From NCBI RefSeq assembly GCF_000399665.1, contig NZ_KB976986.1, positions 1,678,773-1,742,772 of the forward strand: DNA of 64,000 bases, read 5' to 3'. The notes beneath the pieces were generated by a model. The model did no database searches, had not been told where the DNA came from, and saw only the letters and a program-made list of their open reading frames with translations. The DNA comes from Acinetobacter calcoaceticus ANC 3811. Its GTDB lineage: Bacteria; Pseudomonadota; Gammaproteobacteria; Pseudomonadales; Moraxellaceae. The position numbers were made by a program, and so were the translations under genes. This document shows, piece after piece, positions 1 through 9,684 of this stretch (within the stretch, counting starts at the first letter, position 1; every line of letters begins with the position of its first letter).

Positions 1-98
1 CCCCCAGTTATCACATTAATTTTATTTCTCTTAAAATCTAATTTTCGAAGTTCATTTTTTCTTGACCATAGAACAATCGCATCTAATCCAAAATTCAT
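1..98 (-). CDS. ABC-3C system ABC ATPase, N-terminal fragment (runs off left edge)
   Basis: Only the first 32 codons lie in the window. The ATG at 98 overlaps the stop of the middle-component gene as ATGA, so translation is probably coupled. The fragment reads from a short alpha/beta start into KINVITG, which is where the Walker A loop of SMC/RecN-like ABC ATPases of three-component systems begins (usually ITGxSxTGKS). The window ends just before the glycine-rich loop is complete. In this family the ATPase is thought to sense or bind nucleic acid and to license the effector. That role, and the identification itself, rest on family knowledge plus the two upstream genes. Confidence 0.7.
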   Translation of the reverse strand, partial: MNFGLDAIVLWSRKNELRKLDFKRNKINVITG

Positions 99-577
99 AA
101 TTTCACTCTAAAGTTTAAATAAAGTTCTTCTTCAGATTCTTGCAGCAGTTCTGAAATTCTGTTAGCTGCTTTTGAAATCTTAATTGCCCTCTCACCGAAT
201 TCTTTATCGATGTCTAGAATTTTCTTTAACTCAATATTTTCATTAAATTCCAAATAATTTAAATTTATTAAAATTTGAATTGAGTTCAACGTAAGTGGTA
301 GGGTGCTAAAATAACGTCTATTAAAATTTGTTAATAATCGTGGATAACTTGAAACAAAGGAAGCTGATCCTTTAAAGGTTGTTCGTTTATGAGATAGTAA
401 TTGCAATGTCGGTTGATGTATCACTAATGGTAAAATTAATAATGACTTGGAAATAGGCAAACTTTTTACTTCATTCATAACCGTAGCTAAAGCTACCGCA
501 CCTATACCAATATTATTATACCCGTCCCAAAAAATTCGATAATTATTACCTTCAGATGTTTTCACTATTTGTTCCAA
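95..577 (-). CDS. ABC-three-component system middle component (MC) protein
   Basis: A 160-residue protein between the nuclease-like gene and the ATPase. It contains the block ILPLVIHQPTLQLL around residues 47-60, which resembles the conserved LPLVLHxPTRxxLP core I associate with middle components of ABC-3C systems. A following stretch of short helices has no catalytic motif I can see. The start shown is TTG, 13 bases inside the upstream gene; a GTG four codons later is an alternative. The 3' end overlaps the ATPase start by four bases. The MC is thought to bridge ATPase and effector. There is no signal peptide or membrane segment. Base composition is lower in GC than the paa genes beside it. 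Confidence 0.65.
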   Translation of the reverse strand: MEQIVKTSEGNNYRIFWDGYNNIGIGAVALATVMNEVKSLPISKSLLILPLVIHQPTLQLLSHKRTTFKGSASFVSSYPRLLTNFNRRYFSTLPLTLNSIQILINLNYLEFNENIELKKILDIDKEFGERAIKISKAANRISELLQESEEELYLNFRVKL

Positions 578-1773
578 TCTCTATGCCAACCTATTAAGTT
601 TTCATTAGATAAATGATAAAGCTCACCGTTACTTAGCTCTGTATTAAGCTTATTGCTTGCTATCGTAAATTCTATAATACGAAGGTTTCGTAATAATTCT
701 CTTGAATTTTTTACAATATCTATGTCATGACAACTTTCACACCAATGTTCAAACTCATTTTCCCATTTATTTGTCACATCACTATGAAAATCATTAATTT
801 CATCATAAATTATTTCTCCATTTTGCAACCATTCCTCTAAAAACCTGATTATTTTTAATCTTTGACTAGTATATTTTATAGCTTTTTCCATGTCATTTAC
901 TTTCATAGCTTCTATATTTATTAATTGCTTAATAAAGTTCTGTGAAAAAAGATCATCAGGTAACACTGGTTGAAAAGACTTACTTAACTGTAAAGGTGTT
1001 CGAGCTGTGCTAAAAATATTTCTATAACGTTTATAAAAATCATCAAAATTAATTTCTATTTTCCCCCCATTTTTAATATTTATAAAATTATCAAATCTTA
1101 TATTTGAGTCTAATCGCTCATAGACTTCCTGAATCCGACTTTCATCAATCATCTTATCTCTTATTGATTCTTTTATTAATATATCTAAATCATCTTGATC
1201 AAGCTCTAAATAAATTTTTTCCAAAAAATTAGCTTGTACTTCTTCATCTAATTCAAGTAAAAAATTTATATACTTTTTAATGTTATCATTATCTGTTTTT
1301 TCATATAAAACAACAGTATGAGTTCTGAGCTCATGAAAGGTACTTTCTTTCTTCTTATATTTTTCTATAATTTCCAAAAAATAATTTTTTTTACTTTCAG
1401 TTTTATTAGTTACTAAATGAAATTCAGTTCTAGATATAAAATCTATCTGTTGACTTTTTTCTGCTCGACCAGCTGCCTTATCTACAATTATATTTGCCCA
1501 ATTATATAAAGTCTTCCATAAATCAACATCCAATTCCGCTAAGGCAACAGCGTTATCAGAAGCATTTTTTCTGACTGTATGTTTAAGTTGAATAAGTATT
1601 TGTTGATTATTTTTAAGTGTTGTATGAACATCATCCCTGACTTCAAGGCCCACAGATTGTCCTTTCTTCAGATTAAGTAACTTATATAAAAAATAGTAAT
1701 ACTGATACTGAAAGCCGATCTCTTTATTATCAGCATTTGTTTTATCAGTAAAAGTTTTTATATCATTCTTCAT
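565..1773 (-). CDS. ABC-3C effector with N-terminal restriction-endonuclease-like (DUF4297/Cap4-like) domain
   Basis: A 402-residue cytoplasmic protein, first gene of the operon. Residues 15-70 read GFQYQYYYFLYKLL, then E44, D47-D48, and QLKH at 62-65. This is the E...D...QxK arrangement of PD-(D/E)xK nucleases such as the N-terminal domain of Cap4/DUF4297 proteins. The remaining 330 residues are helical and charged and probably form the C-terminal domain that docks on the middle component. Strong AT bias and the position next to a metabolic cluster suggest horizontal acquisition. DNA cleavage as anti-phage action is inferred from the family. The start ATG has only a weak ribosome-binding site. 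Confidence 0.65.
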   Translation of the reverse strand: MKNDIKTFTDKTNADNKEIGFQYQYYYFLYKLLNLKKGQSVGLEVRDDVHTTLKNNQQILIQLKHTVRKNASDNAVALAELDVDLWKTLYNWANIIVDKAAGRAEKSQQIDFISRTEFHLVTNKTESKKNYFLEIIEKYKKKESTFHELRTHTVVLYEKTDNDNIKKYINFLLELDEEVQANFLEKIYLELDQDDLDILIKESIRDKMIDESRIQEVYERLDSNIRFDNFINIKNGGKIEINFDDFYKRYRNIFSTARTPLQLSKSFQPVLPDDLFSQNFIKQLINIEAMKVNDMEKAIKYTSQRLKIIRFLEEWLQNGEIIYDEINDFHSDVTNKWENEFEHWCESCHDIDIVKNSRELLRNLRIIEFTIASNKLNTELSNGELYHLSNENLIGWHRDWNK

Positions 1774-1810
1774 TTAGCAAACCCATTAATATGAATGGAA
1801 ATTTTTCATA

Positions 1811-1842
1811 GAAAAAAACAGATAATGTCAGCCATTATCTGT
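1811..1842 (-). terminator. Rho-independent terminator upstream of the ABC-3C operon
   Basis: Stem ACAGATAATG (1818-1827) pairs with its complement at 1833-1842 around a five-base loop. Read on the minus strand it is followed by a T tract from the A run at 1812-1818. It would stop paa-cluster transcripts after paaI and insulate the ABC-3C operon, whose promoter must then lie between about 1774 and 1810. Confidence 0.6.
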
Positions 1843-1946
1843 ATTTATACAATTTAAGCAACGTCTTTTTTAGATTTTATATCTTCTAATACATTTATCA
1901 ATTTAGTTAAGTTCTGCTTTAGATATAACAACCTCATAACCGCCTA

Positions 1947-2330
1947 TCACGGTGCAAGTCTGTAACACGTAGATGTAAATAAAGCGACTCTATTATTCAA
2001 ACCGTCTGTTATCAACACTTCATAATGCGCGAATTTTTTACTACTTCCGACCTTGGTTGCCGTTGCAAATAACACCTTATCTTTCGCACCACTCATATAA
2101 CGAATATCAGCCTGTAACCCTGTATATGGCGCATCCCCTGCATTACAAGCCATCGCAAAAGCAATATCAGCTAAAGAAAATATCACGCCTCCATGCACGC
2201 CGCCCAAGGCATTCATGTGTTCATCTTTCACATTAAGCTGACACCGCGCTTCATCAAAACTGCGATGCAGCACTTGAACACCCAATAGCTCTGCGAATTG
2301 ATCAACCGCAGTCGTTTCCATTTTTTGCAC
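1947..2330 (-). CDS. paaI: Hydroxyphenylacetyl-CoA thioesterase PaaI (hotdog fold)
   Basis: A 127-residue single hotdog-domain protein. The VHGGVIFSLAD block at residues 45-55 has the His-Gly-Gly and following Asp of the PaaI subfamily, which hydrolyses (hydroxy)phenylacetyl-CoA and related dead-end CoA esters so that free CoA is recovered. It is the last paa gene on the minus strand, 77 bases after paaY, and is followed by a terminator. Length and motifs fit the E. coli protein. In E. coli paaI sits inside the catabolic operon; here it is at the distal end behind the regulator genes. Confidence 0.88.
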   Translation of the reverse strand: MQKMETTAVDQFAELLGVQVLHRSFDEARCQLNVKDEHMNALGGVHGGVIFSLADIAFAMACNAGDAPYTGLQADIRYMSGAKDKVLFATATKVGSSKKFAHYEVLITDGLNNRVALFTSTCYRLAP

Positions 2331-2407
2331 AAACGTCTCCCTACTCGTGCGAGTATTCCTTAAGTTTTATGAACTCATGTGTATTGAAATCGACTTATGA
2401 ATAGCCG

Positions 2408-3013
2408 TTAAACACTATCTTGTTTAATCTGATAGTTTGAAGAACTAAAGTCCTTATAGGTCAGGCGGTCATCTGACTCTGAGCTTAATGGCTGAACTTC
2501 TTGCATTGAATTTAAGCAGCGCTGTGCAAGCTCAATGTATTCTTGCGTGCCTCTAGTTTTCCACTTTTTTTCTTGTTCTGATAAATCACGTGCAACCTTG
2601 GCAGGACTGCCCATTGCCAGTACATTTGCCGGAATAATATCTTTGGTTTTGACCAGACTATTTGCGCCAATAATAGTGTTTTCACCAATTTCTGCGTAGT
2701 CCAAAATTACGCTGTTCATGCCGACCAAAACATTTTTTCCAATGCAGCAACCATGTAAAGTTGTACCATGCCCAATGTGGCCCATTTCCTCAACTAAAGT
2801 CACGCTTTGTGGAAAGCCATGTACGGTGCAGCTATCTTGTATGTTGGCATTTTGCTTAATATGGATACGACCAAAATCGGCACGCAATGAAGCAAATGGC
2901 CCCACATATACGCCCGCTTCAATAATCACATCACCAATTAAAACAGCGGTTGGGTGTACAAAAGCGTCTGGGCTGACGACTGGAATAACACCGTCAATAC
3001 TATAACAAGGCAT
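2408..3013 (-). CDS. paaY: PaaY, gamma-carbonic-anhydrase-type thioesterase of phenylacetate catabolism
   Basis: A 201-residue left-handed beta-helix protein of hexapeptide repeats. Repeats run from about residue 15 to 140 and include zinc-ligand-like histidines around [10 protein letters not shown]. PaaY in E. coli is a thioesterase that removes inhibitory ring-CoA by-products. The ATG has a good AGAGG site eight bases upstream and lies 14 bases inside paaX, so it is translationally linked to the repressor, as in E. coli paaXY. Length is close to the family's 196-200 residues. Confidence 0.9.
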   Translation of the reverse strand: MPCYSIDGVIPVVSPDAFVHPTAVLIGDVIIEAGVYVGPFASLRADFGRIHIKQNANIQDSCTVHGFPQSVTLVEEMGHIGHGTTLHGCCIGKNVLVGMNSVILDYAEIGENTIIGANSLVKTKDIIPANVLAMGSPAKVARDLSEQEKKWKTRGTQEYIELAQRCLNSMQEVQPLSSESDDRLTYKDFSSSNYQIKQDSV

Positions 3014-3965
3014 GATTTAACCTCTCATTTGTTGCCACTAAACCTCCGAAACGGCGCCAATAATGTGCTGTGGCATTTGGCATTGGGCCTTCTGCTGTTG
3101 CGGCAACAGACAAGAAGTATTCATCGGCAGGTTCAAATACTTTTTTATAAATATTCATTGATAAAGTTCGTGCACTAATCGCAGGCCAGTCAGTTGGCAA
3201 CAATTCAAGCGGTAATGCAGGGTCTTTCAATAAAATCCGTCGATAATAATGAATCAGCAAAGTTCGAATTTGAAAGGCCTGAACCGGTTCGAGTTGTTCG
3301 TTTTCCTGCATGAGTAGCACGCCAATTTCTCTAAAAATATCGAGAAACTGTAGATATCTTTGACGTAATTCATCGATTGGCCAGTTGGTTCTGAGCATAC
3401 GACCAATGGTATCAACCGAGTTATTAAAGAGCTGCAATGTTTCGGCTTTAAACACCACCACTTGCTCACTCATATTTAAGTCAACCAACAACCGTTGCAG
3501 TTCAATACGGTTACAACCCGGATAAGCCATTAAGTTTGTCGAAATATTGGCAAATCCTAACCATTCAAGTTCTTTCTTTAACAATGCTTTATTTTCAGTG
3601 TCGAGGCTAGACATCAGAATAAGATCCCAATAATGGTCCCACTCTTTCATCTGGTCGTTATAAATGCGTTGCTCGGCTTGCAAATAAGTTGAACGGCTTG
3701 AATCGGTAATTCGATAAAAACTGGTTCTGCCGATTTTGTCTGAACATAACCAATCATTTTTAACTAAACGAAAAACAGAGGTTCTTACAGCACGATCATT
3801 AAAACCAAATAGCTCTAATAACTGAATCAGGCTTGCAAGACTAATGTTTCCACCCCGATGAAGTACTGAATCTCCAAAAATTGTCGAAATAAGCGAAGTT
3901 CCACTTAAGGTTTCATTCTTTACAACAGAATCAATTATTTGCTGTATTTTTGCACTCATACTCAT
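3000..3965 (-). CDS. paaX: Phenylacetate degradation operon repressor PaaX
   Basis: A 321-residue regulator. The N-terminal 100 residues form a winged helix ([22 protein letters not shown]), followed by the PaaX central and C-terminal domains. In E. coli it represses paaA and paaZ promoters and is released by phenylacetyl-CoA, the product of PaaK. It lies 53 bases after paaK and overlaps paaY, so it is probably cotranscribed with the enzymes it controls, giving feedback. Two ATGs six bases apart (MSMS) make the exact start uncertain. A candidate operator is described upstream of paaA. Confidence 0.9.
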   Translation of the reverse strand: MSMSAKIQQIIDSVVKNETLSGTSLISTIFGDSVLHRGGNISLASLIQLLELFGFNDRAVRTSVFRLVKNDWLCSDKIGRTSFYRITDSSRSTYLQAEQRIYNDQMKEWDHYWDLILMSSLDTENKALLKKELEWLGFANISTNLMAYPGCNRIELQRLLVDLNMSEQVVVFKAETLQLFNNSVDTIGRMLRTNWPIDELRQRYLQFLDIFREIGVLLMQENEQLEPVQAFQIRTLLIHYYRRILLKDPALPLELLPTDWPAISARTLSMNIYKKVFEPADEYFLSVAATAEGPMPNATAHYWRRFGGLVATNERLNHALL

Positions 3966-4018
3966 GTCTTGGCGTTTAGTTTCAGGGTATAGATTCTATA
4001 CCCTGAATGATCTTGATG

Positions 4019-5308
4019 TTAAGCAATCTGACGCATATCGATTACCCGCTTTGCCTTACCTTCCGAACGAGGTAAGGTCGCTTCTGTAACAACTTCTACA
4101 GTAACGCTAATCCCAATCATGGTTTTAATACGTTTCATCAACTCCTGAGCAAGCTGATTGGCCTGTATAGTACAGTTATGACACATCTCTGTACGAATAT
4201 GCAAAGTATCCATGTGTCCTTTTTTAGTCACCAAAATTTCATAATTTGGAACTAAATTCGGAACTTGCAAAATTTGCTCTTCAATTTGGGTTGGGAAAAC
4301 GTTCACGCCGCGAATAATCAGCATGTCGTCACTACGGCCCACAATTTTATCCATTTTACGCATTGCCAAATTTTCACCCGCCAGTAAACGGGTCAAATCA
4401 CGGGTACGGTAACGAATAATCGGTAAGCCTTCTTTGGTAATGGTCGTAAAGACTAACTCGCCAAGTTCGCCATCTTTACAGACTTCACCCGTTTCAGGGT
4501 TAATAATTTCTGGGTAGAAATGATCTTCCCAAATGGTTAATCCCTCGCCCTCACCTAGACATTGCATGGCAACACCCGGCCCCATCACCTCAGACAAACC
4601 ATAAATATCGAGTGCTTTAATATTGAGGCGTTCTTCAATTTCACGGCGAAGTTCATTGGTCCACGGCTCGGCACCAAAAATACCGACTTTTAAAGAAGTA
4701 TTACGTGCAGTACCAAATTGTTGTTCCAGCTTTTCAATAATACTTACGCAATACGATGGCGTAACCATAATTGCGGTAGGTTTAAAGTCTTGAATAAGCT
4801 GAACTTGCTTTTCAGTTTGTCCACCAGACATTGGAATCACGGTTGCACCTAAACGCTCAGCGCCATAATGTGCACCTAAACCACCTGTAAAGAGTCCATA
4901 ACCATAAGCAACTTGAATCATATCTTTGGCGCTTAAACCTGCCATGCGTAAGCAACGCGCAACAATGTCCGACCACGTATTAATATCTTTTTGGGTATAA
5001 CCCACCACGGTTGGTTTACCTGTTGTGCCTGATGATGCATGTAAACGCACAATTTGCTCTTGCGGTACGGCAAACATTCCAAACGGATAGTTGTCTCTTA
5101 AATCCTGTTTGGTGGTAAATGGGAATTTTGCCAGATCGTCTAAAGTTACGAAGTCATCAGGGTGTACGCCTGCGTCATCGAACTTTTTCTTATACACCGG
5201 ACTATTTTCATATACAAAAGTCAGGGTTTGTTTTAACCGTTTAGTTTGCAGCTCTCTAAGCTCTGCAAGTGTTAATTGCTCAACATTATCCGTTGTAAGG
5301 CTGTCCAT
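4019..5308 (-). CDS. paaK: Phenylacetate-CoA ligase PaaK
   Basis: Catalyses ATP-dependent activation of phenylacetate to phenylacetyl-CoA, the entry step and the source of the PaaX inducer. The adenylate-forming P-loop SSGTTGKPT lies near residue 93, and the GLSEVMGPG and YRTRD motifs of the acyl-adenylate synthetases follow. I chose the ATG at 5308 (429 residues) rather than the in-frame ATG at 5323, because a clear AGGAG site sits between the two and is correctly spaced for the downstream one. Transcribed with paaJ, 40 bases upstream. Confidence 0.93.
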   Translation of the reverse strand: MDSLTTDNVEQLTLAELRELQTKRLKQTLTFVYENSPVYKKKFDDAGVHPDDFVTLDDLAKFPFTTKQDLRDNYPFGMFAVPQEQIVRLHASSGTTGKPTVVGYTQKDINTWSDIVARCLRMAGLSAKDMIQVAYGYGLFTGGLGAHYGAERLGATVIPMSGGQTEKQVQLIQDFKPTAIMVTPSYCVSIIEKLEQQFGTARNTSLKVGIFGAEPWTNELRREIEERLNIKALDIYGLSEVMGPGVAMQCLGEGEGLTIWEDHFYPEIINPETGEVCKDGELGELVFTTITKEGLPIIRYRTRDLTRLLAGENLAMRKMDKIVGRSDDMLIIRGVNVFPTQIEEQILQVPNLVPNYEILVTKKGHMDTLHIRTEMCHNCTIQANQLAQELMKRIKTMIGISVTVEVVTEATLPRSEGKAKRVIDMRQIA

Positions 5309-5348
5309 CGCCTCTCTCCTCATTATGTAATTTTTAAAACCATCTGAA

Positions 5349-6557
5349 TTAATTTAAATTTTCCAAAATCAGTGCGACGCCTTGTCCAACACCCACACAC
5401 ATCGTGCAAAGTGCATAGCGTCCACCTCGTTTTTTTAGCTCACGTGTTGCAGTAATGACTAAACGTGTACCACTCATACCTAACGGATGTCCTAACGCGA
5501 TCGCACCACCGTTTGGATTAACGCGTTCATCGTTATCTTTTAGACCAAGTTCACGCATACAAGCCAAAGATTGGACTGCGAATGCTTCATTCAGCTCAAT
5601 CACATCCATCTGATCTAGCGTCAAACCAGTTTGCTTTAAAAGTTTCTGCACAGCCGGAACAGGACCTATACCCATATATTTGGGTTCAACCCCTGCACTT
5701 GCAAGGCCAATCACTCGTGCTAAAGGTTTTAAACCATGTGTATCTGCAAATGTACGGTTGGTAATTAACACACACGCGGCGCCATCATTTACACCAGAGG
5801 CATTTCCGGCAGTCACCGAGCCACCTTCTTTTTTAAACGGGGCTTTTAGCTTAGCAAGTGCTTCAAGGGTCGTTTCACGCGGATGTTCATCACGGCTAAC
5901 AACGGTCACGTTTTTCTTACGATCTACAATCTCGACAGGCAAGATCTCATCGTTAAAGAAACCGTTTTGTTGTGCCGCAGCCGTTTTTTGTTGGCTACGC
6001 AATGCAAACGCATCTTGGTCTTCACGACTAATCTGATATTTTCCAGCTACATTTTCGGCAGTTTCCGGCATGCTGTCGGTACCGTATTGTGCTTTGAATT
6101 GCTTATTTACAAAGCGCCAGCCAATAGTCGTGTCGTAAATTTCAGGTGTACGGCTAAACGCTTCTGTTGGTTTAGCTTGTACAAATGGCGCACGGCTCAT
6201 TGACTCTACACCACCTGCCAACACGAACTGTGCTTCACCTGCTTTAATTGAACGTGCCGCAAGTCCTACCGCATCTAAGCCCGATGCACACAAACGGTTG
6301 ACCGTCATAGCCGGTACTGTATCTGGTAAGCCAGCCAAGAGTGTTGCCATACGTGCAACATTACGGTTGTCTTCACCTGCTTGGTTAGCACATCCTAAAA
6401 ACACTTCGTCTACAGTATTCCACGGCAGGTTCGGGTGTTTATCTTTTAAATATTTGATGGGCAATGCAGCTAAATCATCTGCACGTACAGCACTTAGGGC
6501 ACCTGCATATCGTCCAATTGGGGTACGAATAAAATCGCAAATTAAAACGTCTTCCAT
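5349..6557 (-). CDS. paaJ: 3-oxoadipyl-CoA / 3-oxo-5,6-didehydrosuberyl-CoA thiolase PaaJ
   Basis: A 402-residue type II thiolase. It shows the acyl-accepting Cys in [12 protein letters not shown], the conserved GHPLGMSG histidine, and the second Cys in [10 protein letters not shown]. It acts twice in phenylacetate breakdown, cleaving the eight-carbon and then the six-carbon 3-oxoacyl-CoA to release acetyl-CoA and finally succinyl-CoA. The protein is close to PcaF of the beta-ketoadipate pathway; position in the paa operon decides the name. It lies 12 bases after paaH. Confidence 0.9.
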   Translation of the reverse strand: MEDVLICDFIRTPIGRYAGALSAVRADDLAALPIKYLKDKHPNLPWNTVDEVFLGCANQAGEDNRNVARMATLLAGLPDTVPAMTVNRLCASGLDAVGLAARSIKAGEAQFVLAGGVESMSRAPFVQAKPTEAFSRTPEIYDTTIGWRFVNKQFKAQYGTDSMPETAENVAGKYQISREDQDAFALRSQQKTAAAQQNGFFNDEILPVEIVDRKKNVTVVSRDEHPRETTLEALAKLKAPFKKEGGSVTAGNASGVNDGAACVLITNRTFADTHGLKPLARVIGLASAGVEPKYMGIGPVPAVQKLLKQTGLTLDQMDVIELNEAFAVQSLACMRELGLKDNDERVNPNGGAIALGHPLGMSGTRLVITATRELKKRGGRYALCTMCVGVGQGVALILENLN

Positions 6558-6569
6558 GTTGACTCCTGA

Positions 6570-8108
6570 TTATGCAAATTCGGTCATATCACGTGAATAT
6601 TGAGTAGCAATGTTTTGAGTTTTTGCTACATATTGCTTGAGGTAGATACTCGCGCGATATTTTTCCTCTCCATACAGTGCATATAAGTTATTTAAGGTTT
6701 GGAGCACATAAGCACCGCCCATTTGTGTCAACCACTGGTAAGGACCCTTAGGATAATTCACTCCATATTTCATGGCATTATCAATATCTTCCAGACTCGC
6801 AACACCATGTAAACTTGCTTCGCAGGCTTCATTAATGAGTAAAGCGATGGTGCGTAAGGTTAACAGTGCCGGATGGTCTTTAATCCACATCACGCTCATG
6901 CCAAATTGCGCAAAATAAGCTTCAACTTTAGCCAGATCACTTGCTTCACAGAGCTCGTTATGACTGAGTACTACAGCCTGTGCCTGCTCAAAATCATGGT
7001 GCCAATCCATCAAAACCACTTTACGGCTCAGGTAATGAATATTGGCTGACTCACCTTGGCTTAAACGTAAGTCGATATCATCAATTTGAAGGATGTTGTC
7101 GTCGCTCCTAGATCCGCTTTTTAAACCTAAACGCGTTAGAAAAGCAGGTAGCTGAGACCAAGCACCTTTTAACTGAATATGAGCATCAACTGGCTTGGTA
7201 GCCACAGCTTTAGGCTGAAATGTCTCGTACTGATTTTTTTCGTTATAGCGATAAAAGCCCTGTTTTGACTTACGGCCCCAAGCTCCTGCATCGACCAATT
7301 CTTTTTGAATTAGGCTTGGACGGTAGCGTGGCTCGTAAAAAAATTCTTGATAAACGCTTTGGGTCACAGAAAAGTTAACATCTTGACCAATGAGGTCTGT
7401 AAGTTCACACGGCCCCATCGCAAAACCGCCACACTGCTTTAACGCATAGTCTAGCTGGTCGTAGCTGGTGACTTGTTCTTGCAATGCTCTAAAGCCTTCT
7501 GCATAAAACGGACGAGCAATTCGGTTAACAATAAAACCGGGAGTCGACTTGGTTAATACTGGAATTTTTTTCCAGCCAAGCATCAAGTTTTTCAAAGCCA
7601 AACATAAGCTGTTTGGGTTTTTTAAGCCTTGTACAATTTCGACCAGTTTCATGACTGGTGCAGGATTAAAAAAGTGTAATCCCACCACGCGCTCAGGGTG
7701 AGCAATGCCCGCCGAAATTGCAGTCACTGAAATTGAAGATGTGTTACTTGCAAAAATGGTTTGCGCACTACAAATTTCAGCAAGTTGCTTAAATAAAGAC
7801 TGTTTAACTTCTTTTTTCTCAACGACCGCTTCAATAACCAAGTCAGCATCACACAGCGCTTCAACTTGATTCACCACAGTTAAACGCGCCAAGGCTTCAC
7901 CAGCTTGCTGTTGTGTAAGCTTGCTCTTTTCAACCAGCTTTTTAAACGTCTGCCCCAAGCCCTCAACGGCTTGTTGCGCTTTTTGAGCGTCCAAATCATA
8001 TAAAATGGTCGAGTGCCCATTGACGATGGCTAACTGGGCAATGCCGATGCCCATGGTGCCAGAACCAATGACGGCAATTCGGGCGCGAGATAAGTCTAAA
8101 TCTGTCAT
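6570..8108 (-). CDS. paaH: 3-hydroxyadipyl-CoA dehydrogenase PaaH
   Basis: A 512-residue NAD-dependent 3-hydroxyacyl-CoA dehydrogenase. The N-terminal Rossmann motif is GSGTMGIGIAQ (about residues 16-26). The catalytic-domain signature HFFNPAPVMKLVEI lies around residue 145, and a second C-terminal dehydrogenase domain contains NYPKGPYQW. It oxidises 3-hydroxyadipyl-CoA to 3-oxoadipyl-CoA, the substrate of the next gene's thiolase. Two bases separate it from paaG, so the genes are surely cotranscribed. Length is slightly above E. coli PaaH (475), as is usual for the two-domain form. Confidence 0.9.
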   Translation of the reverse strand: MTDLDLSRARIAVIGSGTMGIGIAQLAIVNGHSTILYDLDAQKAQQAVEGLGQTFKKLVEKSKLTQQQAGEALARLTVVNQVEALCDADLVIEAVVEKKEVKQSLFKQLAEICSAQTIFASNTSSISVTAISAGIAHPERVVGLHFFNPAPVMKLVEIVQGLKNPNSLCLALKNLMLGWKKIPVLTKSTPGFIVNRIARPFYAEGFRALQEQVTSYDQLDYALKQCGGFAMGPCELTDLIGQDVNFSVTQSVYQEFFYEPRYRPSLIQKELVDAGAWGRKSKQGFYRYNEKNQYETFQPKAVATKPVDAHIQLKGAWSQLPAFLTRLGLKSGSRSDDNILQIDDIDLRLSQGESANIHYLSRKVVLMDWHHDFEQAQAVVLSHNELCEASDLAKVEAYFAQFGMSVMWIKDHPALLTLRTIALLINEACEASLHGVASLEDIDNAMKYGVNYPKGPYQWLTQMGGAYVLQTLNNLYALYGEEKYRASIYLKQYVAKTQNIATQYSRDMTEFA

Positions 8109-8110
8109 GC

Positions 8111-8902
8111 TTAGCGCCCTTTAAAATTTGGTTCACGTTTATTCATAAAGGCTTGTACACCTTCACGATAATCTTCGGAACGGCCAGCAATACGTTGTAA
8201 ATCACGCTCTAACAGCACTTGCTCATCAAAGGTGTTGTTGCTTGATTGATGAATGGCTTTTTTAATAAGAGATAGACCAAAAGTAGGCTGTTTCGCTAAA
8301 CGTTCCGCGAGTTCAGTCACCTTTGCTTTAAGCTCGGCATCTTCAACCACATCCCAAATCATGCCCCATTCTTTTGCGGTTTCTGCTGGGAGCTTGTCAC
8401 CTAACAACGTCAAACCCATCGCACGCGCATGGCCTACGGCACGTGGTAAAAACCATGTACCCGCAGAGTCAGGAACTAAACCTAAGCGACAAAATGCTTG
8501 TACAAAGTTTGCCGATTTAGCTGCAATCACCAAATCACACGCCAACGCAATATTTGCCCCTGCGCCTGCTGCCACACCATTTACGGCGCAAATGACAGGC
8601 TTTGGCATGTTTACAATCGTTTTAATGAGCGGGTTATAGTAAGTTTCAATGGAATATCCTAAATCTGGAGCTTCAGCGTTTGGGTCTACTACACGATCAC
8701 CTAAATCTTGCCCTGCACAAAAGCCACGGCCTTCGCCGCTAATCACCACACAGCGAACATCCGGATTTTTAGTCCACTGGTTTAAAACCTCGGCCACTTC
8801 ACGGTGCATATCAACGTTAAAGCTATTCAGTGCTTTTGGGCGGTTAAATGTCAGGTAGCCAACACCATTTTTTTCTTCAGCAATAATATTTTGATAGTCC
8901 AT
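8111..8902 (-). CDS. paaG: 1,2-epoxyphenylacetyl-CoA isomerase PaaG (crotonase fold)
   Basis: A 263-residue enoyl-CoA hydratase/isomerase. The oxyanion-hole segment GRGFCAGQDLGD (about residues 58-69) contains the Asp used by PaaG for epoxide-to-oxepin isomerisation and later double-bond shifts. I start at the ATG at 8902, which overlaps the paaF stop as TGATG with an AGGTGAG site just upstream. An in-frame GTG one codon earlier is less likely. Strong identity of motifs and operon position with E. coli PaaG. Confidence 0.9.
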   Translation of the reverse strand: MDYQNIIAEEKNGVGYLTFNRPKALNSFNVDMHREVAEVLNQWTKNPDVRCVVISGEGRGFCAGQDLGDRVVDPNAEAPDLGYSIETYYNPLIKTIVNMPKPVICAVNGVAAGAGANIALACDLVIAAKSANFVQAFCRLGLVPDSAGTWFLPRAVGHARAMGLTLLGDKLPAETAKEWGMIWDVVEDAELKAKVTELAERLAKQPTFGLSLIKKAIHQSSNNTFDEQVLLERDLQRIAGRSEDYREGVQAFMNKREPNFKGR

Positions 8903-9675
8903 CACTCACCTCTAAACACTGGCTTTCTTTTCTCAAAGAAAGCATTAATCCCTTCGTTTCGATCTTTTGTAGCTGCCAGCCAGACAAAGTTTTGACGTTC
9001 AAACTTGAGTCCCTGACTTAAAGTCGTTTCATGAATATTTTTAATTGATTGTTTAATCACGCGAATCGCTAAAGGCGCTTGCTTCGCAATTTTGGCTGCA
9101 AGTTGAATAGCATATTCAACGGTTAATTCAGTCGGTACAACCTGACTGCAAATACCATGTTGCTCTGCCTGTTTTGCCGAAATCATCTCACCTGTCATGG
9201 CCCAGCGCATTGTGAGTTGTTGCCCAACCAAGCGCGCTAAACGCTGTGTTCCACCTGCACCCGGCAACATACCAAGGCCAATTTCAGGTAAAGCAAAACG
9301 GGCATTTTCACCGCAAATCACCATATCCGAATGCAAAACCAACTCAAACCCAGCGCCTAAGGCATAGCCATTCACTGCACTAATGAGCGGCTTACTAAAA
9401 GCATCAATTTTTTGCCAAAGCTTCGGACGAATATCGAGTTGCAAAGACACAGCGTCCATAGCAGCCAACTCGCTAAGATCTGCCCCAGCCGCAAAACATT
9501 GAGCGTTACCCGTTAAAACCACAGCTTTAACTTGAGCGTTATGTTCAGCTTCTTCGAGTAATTCGCATAAACACTGCAATGTTGCATTGTTTAAAGCATT
9601 TCTTTTTTCTGGACGGTTTAGGGCTAATAACAAAACACCGTCAGTTGCTGTGCTGGCTTTGATCAACTCTTGCAT
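8902..9675 (-). CDS. paaF: 2,3-dehydroadipyl-CoA hydratase PaaF
   Basis: A 257-residue crotonase-family protein. It has the AAGADLSELA oxyanion-hole block, then ALGAGFELVLHSD and the catalytic-Glu region PEIGLGMLPGAGGTQRL expected of a true hydratase (two Glu/Asp positions present). It adds water to 2,3-dehydroadipyl-CoA before PaaH oxidation. It lies 9 bases after paaE and overlaps paaG by one base, matching the E. coli order E-F-G-H. Confidence 0.9.
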   Translation of the reverse strand: MQELIKASTATDGVLLLALNRPEKRNALNNATLQCLCELLEEAEHNAQVKAVVLTGNAQCFAAGADLSELAAMDAVSLQLDIRPKLWQKIDAFSKPLISAVNGYALGAGFELVLHSDMVICGENARFALPEIGLGMLPGAGGTQRLARLVGQQLTMRWAMTGEMISAKQAEQHGICSQVVPTELTVEYAIQLAAKIAKQAPLAIRVIKQSIKNIHETTLSQGLKFERQNFVWLAATKDRNEGINAFFEKRKPVFRGE

Positions 9676-9684
9676 GAAAGGCCT

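Noticed and set aside
1854..1937. 27-codon frame on the minus strand between paaI and the ABC-3C operon
   Set aside because: No ribosome-binding site, overlaps the region after paaI and runs into a terminator; probably chance.
5349..6557. pcaF of the beta-ketoadipate pathway
   Set aside because: The protein fits both names, but it sits in the middle of the paa operon with no pca genes near, so paaJ is preferred.
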